Below, one piece after another: positions 1-5,657 of a stretch of 6,032 bases of DNA (its first letter is position 1; each line of letters starts with the position of its first letter). The notes beneath the pieces were generated by a model that ran no database searches, was not told the origin of the DNA, and worked only from the letters and a program-made list of their open reading frames with translations. Both the position numbers and the translations under genes were made by a program. Source of the stretch: Treponema sp. (GTDB lineage Bacteria > Spirochaetota > Spirochaetia > Treponematales > Treponemataceae); NCBI GenBank assembly GCA_031290005.1, contig JAITOJ010000105.1:1-6032 (forward strand), in the 5' to 3' direction.

Positions 1-200
1 GACAAATAATACACCTGTTTGACCGGCTCCCGCTCGGTGCGGCGCCGGTTTTCCATCCAGGCGCCCATTATTATTTCCAAAACCGATGCGGAAACCGCGT
101 CATACAAATCGTGTTTTGAGGCCTGGGACAGGTCTTTGCCATACTGCCACTTCAGGCGGGTGGTCAGTTTTTCTTTAAAATCAGTCGCATTGAATACCAT
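1..200 (-). CDS. glgP: Glycogen/maltodextrin phosphorylase, N-terminal part (cut by window edge)
   Basis: The minus strand from an ATG at 200-198 reads 66 codons to the window edge without a stop. The product begins MVFNATDFKEKLTTRL and ends at the edge with KQVYYLS. This matches the N-terminus of bacterial glycogen phosphorylases (GT35 family), where a helical stretch with a GKD motif is followed by the conserved VYYLSMEFL.GR block. The rest, with the catalytic and pyridoxal-phosphate sites, lies outside the window. The family releases glucose-1-phosphate from alpha-1,4-glucans in the cytoplasm. AAGGAG about 6 nt upstream supports this start. The gene has its own promoter candidate and follows the 679-residue gene by 56 bp on the same strand. 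The family call is strong; whether the preferred substrate is glycogen or maltodextrin cannot be told. Confidence 0.92.
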   Translation of the reverse strand, partial: MVFNATDFKEKLTTRLKWQYGKDLSQASKHDLYDAVSASVLEIIMGAWMENRRRTEREPVKQVYYL

Positions 201-230
201 AGGTTACTCCTTCATTTTTATCAGTAGGTT

Positions 231-260
231 ATCATAACGCGGAATTTTGCCGCTTGTCAA
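231..260 (-). promoter_or_regulatory. Sigma-70-type promoter for the phosphorylase gene
   Basis: On the minus strand a perfect TTGACA (260-255) is followed after 18 bp by TATGAT (236-231), five of six matches to the -10 consensus. Transcription would start near 224, giving a leader of about 25 nt that contains the AAGGAG ribosome binding site. The -35 box includes the TGA stop codon of the preceding gene. The 18-bp spacer carries an imperfect dyad (GCGG and CCGC arms at 239-253), which might be a regulator site; that part is speculative. Confidence 0.65.
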
Positions 261-2296
261 GATTCAGGATTTTTATGGCGCTGTTCAATTTGTTTAATCC
301 GCTGCTGAAAAAGAGCGTTCACATCATCCCGAACCGGGGGAGGAAAAATCGGCGCTATCCCGCCGGCACTCCGGTATATTGTCACATTCTCATTGAGATA
401 TGAAGGACTCGAAAGATCGTTGAGCAGCCAGTCCAGGACTGAAAGAACAGACGCTGTGTATTTAATAATACTGGCATTAGTACTCAGCAGGGATCTCCGC
501 TGAGCAAAGGCCAGAGCATCAATCCGCCGGGAGATGGTACTGGGAATATCAAAAATAAAATTGTCCCAGGGATTCCGAATACCCGGAACCACCCCCCGGT
601 TTTTTACGGCTATATCAATTTTTTCTACAAGAGAAGCAAACACGTTTTGCAAAAAACTCACGCGGAGGCATAAAGGCCGGTAGTTAAATTCATACTGCGG
701 TTTTGCCAGGGTAATAAAGTTAAGATGAGGCAGAAAGAAATATTTGGTTTGCCATATGAGATTGGAAATCAATTTTTTTCCTAAAGGGGAATGAATGAAC
801 TCAATCCGGCTATATAAACGCTCCACCAAATCCCGTAAATCCGGAGAATAGTATTTATCAAACAGGGTATCTTTATACACCCGCCATTCTTCAAGCGTAC
901 TGGTAAAGGAGTCTTCCCCGGGCATTTGAATCTTGAGTTCAGCATCTATATTTTCGTCAAACCGGATACTCCGGCAGCCCCGGAACAAGTCTTCCAGAAT
1001 ATAGAGGAGCACGATAATTTTTTGCACCGGATTTTCCGGGGCAAGCAGGGCGAACCCATCGGAACAGCCAAAAATAGATTGAAAATAAGGATAAAAATCA
1101 GGATGTGAGGACAAATGCAGCCATCCGGCTTCGGGAAACAGTTGATCCAGTAATTTCAAACCAGTATCCACAAGCTTAGTATGCTGTTGCTGCTTTTTCT
1201 GTTCCGCTTCCGTGGTTTCATCGGCCTGACTCGCTTCCATCATATCCAGAGAAGGCTCCTGACTTTCCGGTGAGGACTGCTGATTGTCTTTGTTCACAGT
1301 TTCGGCATGTTTTTGGGGGAGTATCAGATTGTATTTGGTAATTCCCAGAAAATTTAAAATGTGGGCAATTTCCCTGGTAAAAAATTCCGGATATTCATAA
1401 AATTGATAAGAGCACATCCGCATTAAAAGAGGATACATCCGGGGAATGGCATTTTGGAATAAGAATATCCATCCTTTCGCAATTTTACGGATAAGATTCG
1501 GTATAGTATTTTTGTCTATATCCGGATAGGCTGCAAGGTCGATCAAAAGGTTCCGGATCGTATCCGCGCCCCGCTGTTCCCCCAGAAAATAAAAAGGCAT
1601 GAGCATTTTATAAAGCTCACGGATAAGCGGAACGAGCATGGTGGTGGTTACCGGTATCGCGCTGTTTTTTAAAGCTTCATGCTTTTCCCGGATAAATTCA
1701 AATTTCCAGTCACTTATGAACTTTATTATTTTTTGTTTGATGTCCTTCGCCTCTAAAATCTTTTTTTTGTACGACTCCGGCATTTTTTTTTGTAATTCGA
1801 GGCAATCTTTGGCAAGAGATTCCATGTTGGTAATTATATCAGCCAGGGTAACACGCACAAATGACATTAAAACTATATCGGATTGTTTTTTTGCCCGCAG
1901 GATAAACCGGTTTAGAAAACCGAAATTCAGTTTTATCCGGTAATTCCGGGAAAGCATCAGAATATCCATTTTTATTCGCTCGGCCTGGTCAATTTTTGGC
2001 AAACTATAAAGGGAACTTACGGATGAAACCGGGCCTGGTTTGCTGTCTGACGCGGATAGACCAGGAGCCGCGTCTTTTGGCTGCTGGGTATCCTTTTTCT
2101 TCACCGGCATGATACTGCCGCGCTGTATCATGCCGCCATGAGCGGAGTCTGATTTTTCAATCCCGATTTCACCGCCCAGCTTTTTAGTCAGCGCCTTTGC
2201 CTCTTCGGGGGTAATATTCCCCAGATTTTCTCTGATTTTTTTCAATTCTCCAGGAGCGTACCGTGCTTGGGGACGTTTTTGTTCTTCTTTTGCCAT
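257..2296 (-). CDS. Uncharacterised 679-residue protein, probably cytoplasmic and spirochaete-restricted
   Basis: I do not recognise this protein. There is no signal peptide or clear transmembrane segment. Residues 1-50 are charged, with a YAPGELKKIRENLG motif and then a KKLGGEIG motif; a Pro/Ser-rich stretch follows to about residue 100. A mainly helical, Lys-rich region covers about 105-325. A Gln/Ser/Glu-rich low-complexity linker (about 328-372, with a QQQ run) joins a second predicted helical region (about 375-640) and a basic tail. The ATG at 2296 is supported by AAGGA about 9 nt upstream, which overlaps the stop of the DUF2804 gene, so the two are probably co-transcribed. Base composition is low: hand counts give about 30% GC for 601-660 and 37% for 1741-1800, against 67% for 3901-3960 in the transporter genes. 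The coding strand carries A9 and A8 tracts near residues 168-181. The two-domain reading is by eye. Confidence 0.8.
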   Translation of the reverse strand: MAKEEQKRPQARYAPGELKKIRENLGNITPEEAKALTKKLGGEIGIEKSDSAHGGMIQRGSIMPVKKKDTQQPKDAAPGLSASDSKPGPVSSVSSLYSLPKIDQAERIKMDILMLSRNYRIKLNFGFLNRFILRAKKQSDIVLMSFVRVTLADIITNMESLAKDCLELQKKMPESYKKKILEAKDIKQKIIKFISDWKFEFIREKHEALKNSAIPVTTTMLVPLIRELYKMLMPFYFLGEQRGADTIRNLLIDLAAYPDIDKNTIPNLIRKIAKGWIFLFQNAIPRMYPLLMRMCSYQFYEYPEFFTREIAHILNFLGITKYNLILPQKHAETVNKDNQQSSPESQEPSLDMMEASQADETTEAEQKKQQQHTKLVDTGLKLLDQLFPEAGWLHLSSHPDFYPYFQSIFGCSDGFALLAPENPVQKIIVLLYILEDLFRGCRSIRFDENIDAELKIQMPGEDSFTSTLEEWRVYKDTLFDKYYSPDLRDLVERLYSRIEFIHSPLGKKLISNLIWQTKYFFLPHLNFITLAKPQYEFNYRPLCLRVSFLQNVFASLVEKIDIAVKNRGVVPGIRNPWDNFIFDIPSTISRRIDALAFAQRRSLLSTNASIIKYTASVLSVLDWLLNDLSSPSYLNENVTIYRSAGGIAPIFPPPVRDDVNALFQQRIKQIEQRHKNPES

Positions 2297-2309
2297 GATG
2301 CCGCCGTCC

Positions 2310-3377
2310 TTATAATCTGATAAGATGTTTTTTTGTGACGCCGAGAAAATCTTTCAGAACGATTTTCTCGCCGGTTTTTGTTAAAAGCACACCGTTGAAA
2401 GCTCCGTAAATCGAATGATACCGGGTGGTCAGTACGACCAGGCTGTGCATCCGGGAATATACGGAACGGGGGGTAAACACCAAATCCACCATGCTTTTCG
2501 TATCCTGAATAATCCAGTCGCCGTTTATCCCCAAAGGACAGGTGATTTTGACCGGCGGCAGGGCGGTTAGTTTGCCGCCGCAAAATAAAAAATTTTCGTT
2601 GTATTCATTGGGGCGCATAGCCTCAATAGTGGAGTCCGCCAGACTGAAGGCGATATGCCGTTCGCCAATTTTTCCAAATCCATAGGCGTATTCGCTTTTC
2701 GTCCGCAACTTGTAGTAAGCCCGGTGCATATCGAAAAGGGCGGAACCGTCGTTTGCCGGGATGGAAAGCTGGTCTCCTGTTTTCGGCATAAGCGAAACAG
2801 TCCCGCTTATGGGGGCGGTCAGGCGGTATATTGCCCGGCACCGCCGCGTCACCGGAGCGGGGATGACCGCCGCCGCCTCGGAAAACAGGGGGGAATCAAG
2901 CTGCGCCTTCAGCACAAGGGTCGCCGTTGGCCTCAGGGAATCCCCGTCCAGACGGGCCGTAAGGGAAAGCCGTTTTTCTTTCCGGTTCCAGCTTATTTTT
3001 ATTAACCGCCCGCTGCGGTGAGTGGAACATCTGCCGGACCACAAATTATAGGGAATAAACTTCCGCCGCGGCCCGACTACGGTCCGGTATGCGTATTTTC
3101 TGTTGGTTTCAGTATCCCAGAGCACCACTTCCGCGAATCCGAACAGGTTAATGCTGAAAAAATCAATGCTCCCGATGATTCTTCTCGTGTTAAACATAAA
3201 ACTCATATTGCTGCGAATCTGAAAATTAGTAAGAAAGGCTGGTAACGGTGGAAAACTGAATGGCTGCTCCACTCCCCGGATATCGAGCCGCGCGGGCATA
3301 GTCCCAAACGTACCAAAAATTGGTTTTCCGTTTTTTATGAGTTCTTCCGGCGCTTCAGTTATAGTGCGTGAATACAT
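2310..3377 (-). CDS. DUF2804 family protein
   Basis: The 355-residue product has the length and C-terminal pattern of DUF2804 proteins, a widespread family of unknown biochemical function. Visible marks are a YAYGFGKIGE segment, a NENFLFCGGKL segment, a GDWIIQDTKS segment followed by LVFTPRSVYS, and a final YGAFNGVLL plus GEKIVLKDFLG block near the C-terminus. The protein is rich in predicted beta strands and has no signal peptide. It is the first gene of the minus-strand unit and is transcribed divergently from the metal transporter genes. The ATG at 3377 has AAGGG about 8 nt upstream, with GGGAG even closer. The next gene starts 13 bp after its stop. The family assignment rests on recalled motifs, not on a profile search. 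Confidence 0.78.
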   Translation of the reverse strand: MYSRTITEAPEELIKNGKPIFGTFGTMPARLDIRGVEQPFSFPPLPAFLTNFQIRSNMSFMFNTRRIIGSIDFFSINLFGFAEVVLWDTETNRKYAYRTVVGPRRKFIPYNLWSGRCSTHRSGRLIKISWNRKEKRLSLTARLDGDSLRPTATLVLKAQLDSPLFSEAAAVIPAPVTRRCRAIYRLTAPISGTVSLMPKTGDQLSIPANDGSALFDMHRAYYKLRTKSEYAYGFGKIGERHIAFSLADSTIEAMRPNEYNENFLFCGGKLTALPPVKITCPLGINGDWIIQDTKSMVDLVFTPRSVYSRMHSLVVLTTRYHSIYGAFNGVLLTKTGEKIVLKDFLGVTKKHLIRL

Positions 3378-3413
3378 ACTCCCTGCCCTTTAACAAAAAT
3401 ATCGGCAAAAAAG

Positions 3414-3443
3414 AGTATAGCAGTAGAGCCTTGACAAAATCAA
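3414..3443 (-). promoter_or_regulatory. Candidate promoter for the DUF2804 / 679-residue unit
   Basis: On the minus strand TTGATT (3443-3438, four of six matches) is separated by 18 bp from TATACT (3419-3414, five of six). A start near 3407 would give a leader of about 30 nt before the ATG at 3377. The -35 box lies in the right arm of the inverted repeat described separately, so anything bound there would affect this promoter. Confidence 0.45.
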
Positions 3444-3454
3444 GGCCCTGTACT
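3422..3454. promoter_or_regulatory. Inverted repeat in the divergent promoter region, possible operator
   Basis: GCCTTGA (3428-3434) and TCAAGGC (3440-3446) form a perfect 7-bp inverted repeat around a CAAAA centre. Imperfect symmetry continues outward, with AGTA at 3422-3425 matching TACT at 3451-3454. The dyad overlaps candidate -35 boxes on both strands. This geometry suits a dimeric repressor, and a metal-dependent regulator is a reasonable guess given the downstream transporter, but no Fur, Zur or DtxR/MntR consensus is recognised. It lacks a T-run after the right arm, so it is not a good intrinsic terminator. Confidence 0.45.
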
Positions 3455-3459
3455 ACAAA
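3431..3459 (+). promoter_or_regulatory. Candidate promoter for the metal transporter operon
   Basis: A perfect TTGACA (3431-3436) is followed after 17 bp by TACAAA (3454-3459), four of six matches. The predicted start, near 3466, is only about 8 nt before the ATG at 3474 and falls on the weak GGGG ribosome-binding stretch, so the transcript would have almost no leader. An alternative is TTAACA (3390-3395) with TATAGC (3416-3421), but its 20-bp spacer is long. Which one is used cannot be decided by eye. Confidence 0.35.
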
Positions 3460-3473
3460 AGACGGGGTAATAA

Positions 3474-4205
3474 ATGGCATATATCACCTGTAAAGACGCG
3501 GCTTTTGCCTACGAAGGCGAAACGGTTGTCGGAAACCTCAATTTCTCGGTACATCCCGGAGACTATCTGTGCGTGGTGGGGGAGAACGGCTCGGGCAAAA
3601 CCACGGTGCTGAACGGCATTTTGCGTCTCAAGCGGCCGCAATCCGGCTCTATTGAGTTTGGCGAAGGCCTCACGCAGGCCGGCATCGGCTATCTGCCCCA
3701 GCAGCGGGCGGCCCAAAAGGATTTTCCCGCCAGCGTTTCCGAGGTGATTCTTTCAGGCAGGCTTGCCCGGCGGGGCCTCCGGCCTTTTTACACCAGGGCG
3801 GACAAAGATGCCGCCGAAACAAACGCCCGCCGTCTGGGAATCCATGACTTATACCGCAAGTGCTACCGGGAGCTTTCCGGAGGGCAGCAGCAGCGGGTGC
3901 TTCTGGCCCGCGCGCTCTGTGCCGCGAAAAAACTGCTGCTTCTGGATGAGCCGGCGGCGGGGCTTGACCCGGTGATAACCCAGGAATTGTATGCCATTAT
4001 GGAAGCAATCAACAAAGAAACCGGCATGGCCGTGGTGATGGTGTCTCACGATATTCACAGCGCGGTGAAATACGCGGGCCTGATCCTGCATTTGAAAAAC
4101 ACCCAGGCGTTTTTCGGAACCACCGGGGAATACCTGAAGTCAGCGGTGGGCGCGGCGTTCCTGGGAACAGAGCATCCTTCAGCGCGAATTGCGGACGCGC
4201 CATGA
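3474..4205 (+). CDS. Metal (Zn/Mn/Fe-type) ABC transporter, ATP-binding protein
   Basis: The 243-residue ATPase has all the ABC motifs: Walker A GENGSGKT (36-43), Q-loop YLPQQ (73-77), signature LSGGQ (134-138), Walker B LLLLDEP (154-160), D-loop GLD (163-165) and switch histidine in SHD (H192). Its length and short YLPQQ region fit the ZnuC/TroB/MntB branch of metal importers, and the next gene is an ABC-3 family permease, which supports that branch. It would act as a dimer on the cytoplasmic face of the membrane, powering metal uptake. The stop overlaps the permease start (ATGA, 4202-4205), suggesting coupled translation. The ribosome binding site is weak (GGGG about 6 nt before the ATG). 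Zinc, manganese and iron cannot be told apart from this subunit, so no gene symbol is assigned. Confidence 0.93.
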   Translation: MAYITCKDAAFAYEGETVVGNLNFSVHPGDYLCVVGENGSGKTTVLNGILRLKRPQSGSIEFGEGLTQAGIGYLPQQRAAQKDFPASVSEVILSGRLARRGLRPFYTRADKDAAETNARRLGIHDLYRKCYRELSGGQQQRVLLARALCAAKKLLLLDEPAAGLDPVITQELYAIMEAINKETGMAVVMVSHDIHSAVKYAGLILHLKNTQAFFGTTGEYLKSAVGAAFLGTEHPSARIADAP

Positions 4206-5023
4206 TCCAGGTTTTGCGGGAAATCTTTTCGTATCCTTTTTTAGTCCGGGCGGCGGCAGCGGGCTTTTTGGTTTCCCTGTGCGCGGCGCTCCTGGGGGTC
4301 TCTCTGGTGCTCCGGCGTTATTCCATGATAGGCGACGGGCTTTCCCACGCGGGCTTCGGCGCTTTGGCAATCGCCTCGGCGGCGCACGCCGCGCCCCTGG
4401 CGGTTGCCATTCCCCTGGTGTCCCTGGCGGCGGTCTTCCTGCTCCGTCTCAGCGAAACCAGCAAAGTCCGGGGCGACGCGGCAGTGGCGCTCCTGTCCAC
4501 CGGTTCCCTTGCCCTGGGGGTCATGGTGGTTTCCGTTGCCTCCGGCGTCAACACCGACGTGAACAGTTATTTATTTGGCAGTATTCTCGCCGTGCGGCAA
4601 AGCGACGTGTGGCTGAGCGCGGCCCTGGGCGCGGCGGTGCTGGCGCTGTTCGCGCTCTGTTACCACCAGATTTTCGCCGTCACCTTTGACGAAACCTTTG
4701 CCAAAGCCACGGGAGTCAAAACCGGATCCTACACCATGATAACCGCCGTACTGACCGCCCTCACCATTGTGCTGGGCATGAGGATGATGGGCGCTCTGCT
4801 GATTTCAAGCCTGATTATCTTTCCGGCCCTCACGTCCATGCGGGTGTGCAAATCCTTCAAAAGCGTCACCATCTGCGCGGTCTGCGTTTCATCGGCGTGC
4901 TTTTTTTCCGGCCTGGTGATTTCATTCCTCTGGGCAACTCCTGCCGGGGCCAGCGTGGTAGTGGTCAATATGCTGTTCTTTGCGGTTTTCAGCGCCGCGG
5001 GCGCAATAATAGATAATAGATAA
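4202..5023 (+). CDS. Metal (Zn/Mn/Fe-type) ABC transporter, membrane permease (ABC-3 family)
   Basis: The 273-residue protein is almost wholly hydrophobic, with about seven or eight membrane segments, and is of usual length for ZnuB/TroC/MntC-type permeases. Family marks include LRRYSMIGDGLSHAG (37-51), with D45 and H49 typical of these proteins; DVNSYLFGSIL (119-129); DETFAKATGV (163-172), the cytoplasmic coupling region; GALLISSLIIFPALTS (197-212); and TPAGASVVV near the C-terminus. It forms the inner-membrane channel paired with the preceding ATPase, which its start overlaps by 4 bp. No independent ribosome binding site is evident. A substrate-binding protein would complete the importer but is not recognised in the window. 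The final codons lie in a 7-bp tandem repeat (ATAATAG x3) that supplies the stop. Confidence 0.93.
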   Translation: MIQVLREIFSYPFLVRAAAAGFLVSLCAALLGVSLVLRRYSMIGDGLSHAGFGALAIASAAHAAPLAVAIPLVSLAAVFLLRLSETSKVRGDAAVALLSTGSLALGVMVVSVASGVNTDVNSYLFGSILAVRQSDVWLSAALGAAVLALFALCYHQIFAVTFDETFAKATGVKTGSYTMITAVLTALTIVLGMRMMGALLISSLIIFPALTSMRVCKSFKSVTICAVCVSSACFFSGLVISFLWATPAGASVVVVNMLFFAVFSAAGAIIDNR

Positions 5024-5026
5024 TAG
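5006..5026. repeat. Three tandem copies of ATAATAG across the permease stop codon
   Basis: ATAATAG occurs three times head to tail (5006-5012, 5013-5019, 5020-5026). The permease ends within it (IIDNR, then TAA at 5021-5023). Because 7 is not a multiple of 3, a change in copy number would alter the last few residues and could move the stop. Confidence 0.85.
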
Positions 5027-5055
5027 ATGGATAGAGGAATAGAGAAGGCGGAGAG

Positions 5056-5244
5056 TTACGGGAGCGTCTCCCGTAATTACGGGAATGCTTCCGGGAGTTA
5101 CGGGAGCGTCTCCCGTAGTTACGGGAATGTCTCCGGGAGTTACGGGAGCGTCTCCCGTAACTACGGGAATGCCTCCGGGAGTTACGGGAATGCCTCCGGG
5201 AGTTACGGGAACGCCTCCGGGAGTTACGGGAATGTTTCCGGGAG
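5056..5244. repeat. Nine 21-bp tandem units in ABABABBBB order, with hairpin-forming A units
   Basis: Nine contiguous 21-bp units begin at 5056, 5077, 5098, 5119, 5140, 5161, 5182, 5203 and 5224. All open with YTACGGGA. Units 1, 3 and 5 (type A) have arms TTACGGGAG and CTCCCGTAA (CTCCCGTAG in unit 3) around a CGT loop: a 9-bp stem, perfect in units 1 and 5. Units 2, 4 and 6-9 (type B) have a TACGGGAAYG core, then YYTCCGGGAG, with only weak self-pairing. The array is thus a 42-bp AB repeat three times, followed by three further B units. At the unit 1/2 junction TCCCGTAATTACGGGA (5069-5084) is a perfect 16-bp palindrome. The array sits between permease and HMA genes and may act as an RNA structure that limits read-through or protects the upstream message. 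There are no spacers, so it is not CRISPR. No T-run follows, so it is not a standard terminator. Confidence 0.92.
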
Positions 5245-5323
5245 TTTCCTCTATCTTCATAATATCGACAAAATGTCTGTGTATACTGCGTATGTTGACT
5301 ATCAAAACCAGGGAGAACAAGCT
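5245..5323 (+). promoter_or_regulatory. Leader of the HMA-domain gene with a possible promoter -10
   Basis: Between the repeat array and the HMA gene lie 79 bp of ordinary AT-richer sequence. TATACT at 5282-5287 (five of six) is a possible -10 box, but the -35 position (about 5259-5264, ATAATA) is poor. GGGAG at 5311-5315 is a good ribosome binding site, 8 nt before the ATG at 5324. The HMA gene may therefore have its own weak promoter, or depend on read-through from the transporter genes. Confidence 0.3.
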
Positions 5324-5644
5324 ATGAAAAAGGATGTGTTCAAAATTAACACCATGTACTGCCCCAAGTGCCCGGACAAAGTCCTGAATGCGGTGCAGGC
5401 TCTGGCGGGTATTGAAAAAACAGCGGCGGACTTGAAAAAAAGCGAGCTGGCTGTTGAATATGACGAAGGGCAAACGAACCGGGTGCGCATTGCTGACGCG
5501 GTGCGGAAAGCGGGTTTTACGGCAAAACTCGCGCTAGATACGGCGGAAGACGCGCCGGAGCCCTTCAAAAGCCGCGCGCGGAACCGGGCGTATTGGGCGA
5601 TGGTGACTTCCCGCCCCAAAAAACGCTGCGGCCTGTGCTGCTGA
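5324..5644 (+). CDS. Heavy-metal-associated (HMA) domain protein with Cys-rich C-terminus
   Basis: The 106-residue protein begins MKKDVFKINTMYCPKCPDKV. Residues 4-70 fit the HMA fold of copper chaperones and P-type ATPase metal-binding domains: a first strand, then M11-Y-C13-P-K-C16 as the CxxC site, a helix ending LAGIEK, a strand with ELAVEYDEGQ, and a last helix/strand (RIADAVRKAGFTAKL). The usual GMxCxxC is TMYCPKC here. An added tail of about 35 residues is basic and ends RCGLCC, with C102, C105 and C106 as a possible second metal or redox site. There is no signal peptide, so it is probably a cytoplasmic metal-binding protein. GGGAG 8 nt upstream supports this start. The same frame is open back to an ATG at 5027 through the repeat array, but that start has no ribosome binding site. 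Which metal it binds is unknown. Confidence 0.85.
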   Translation: MKKDVFKINTMYCPKCPDKVLNAVQALAGIEKTAADLKKSELAVEYDEGQTNRVRIADAVRKAGFTAKLALDTAEDAPEPFKSRARNRAYWAMVTSRPKKRCGLCC

Positions 5645-5645
5645 C

Positions 5646-5653
5646 AGGAGGTG
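5646..5653 (+). promoter_or_regulatory. Full-length Shine-Dalgarno AGGAGGTG for the 31-residue ORF
   Basis: AGGAGGTG is a full match to the anti-Shine-Dalgarno end of 16S rRNA and lies 4 nt before the ATG at 5658. It is the strongest ribosome binding site in the window and the main reason for accepting the very short ORF behind it. Confidence 0.7.
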
Positions 5654-5657
5654 TGAA

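Noticed and set aside
19..237. 72-residue plus-strand open frame at the left edge
   Set aside because: Opposite-strand shadow of the phosphorylase N-terminus, which has a clear family match, a ribosome binding site and a promoter.
239..253. Short GCGG/CCGC dyad as a terminator after the orphan gene
   Set aside because: The stem is only 4 bp with a 7-nt centre and no T-run follows. It lies in the spacer of a good promoter, so a terminator role is unlikely.
2242..2583. 113-residue minus-strand open frame across the DUF2804/orphan junction
   Set aside because: Overlaps the end of DUF2804 and the start of the orphan gene in another frame; Arg-rich composition typical of a shadow frame.
3428..3446. 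GCCTTGA/TCAAGGC inverted repeat as an intrinsic terminator
   Set aside because: It lies between two divergent gene starts where there is no transcript to end, and it has no T-run on either side.
4189..4689. 166-residue plus-strand open frame rich in Gly, Arg and Pro
   Set aside because: Out-of-frame shadow of the GC-rich permease gene, which has a clear family match in its own frame.
5056..5244. Possible CRISPR array
   Set aside because: Units are contiguous 21-mers with no unique spacers, and no cas gene is nearby.
5085..5327. Plus-strand open frame with PGVTG repeats
   Set aside because: Another frame of the same array, with no start signal. It only overlaps the start of the HMA gene.
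4922..5473. Minus-strand open frame with collagen-like VTPGGIP repeats
   Set aside because: It is the reverse reading of the 21-bp array, overlaps the permease end and the HMA gene, and has no ribosome binding site. A repeat with a period divisible by 3 and no stop codon stays open by default.
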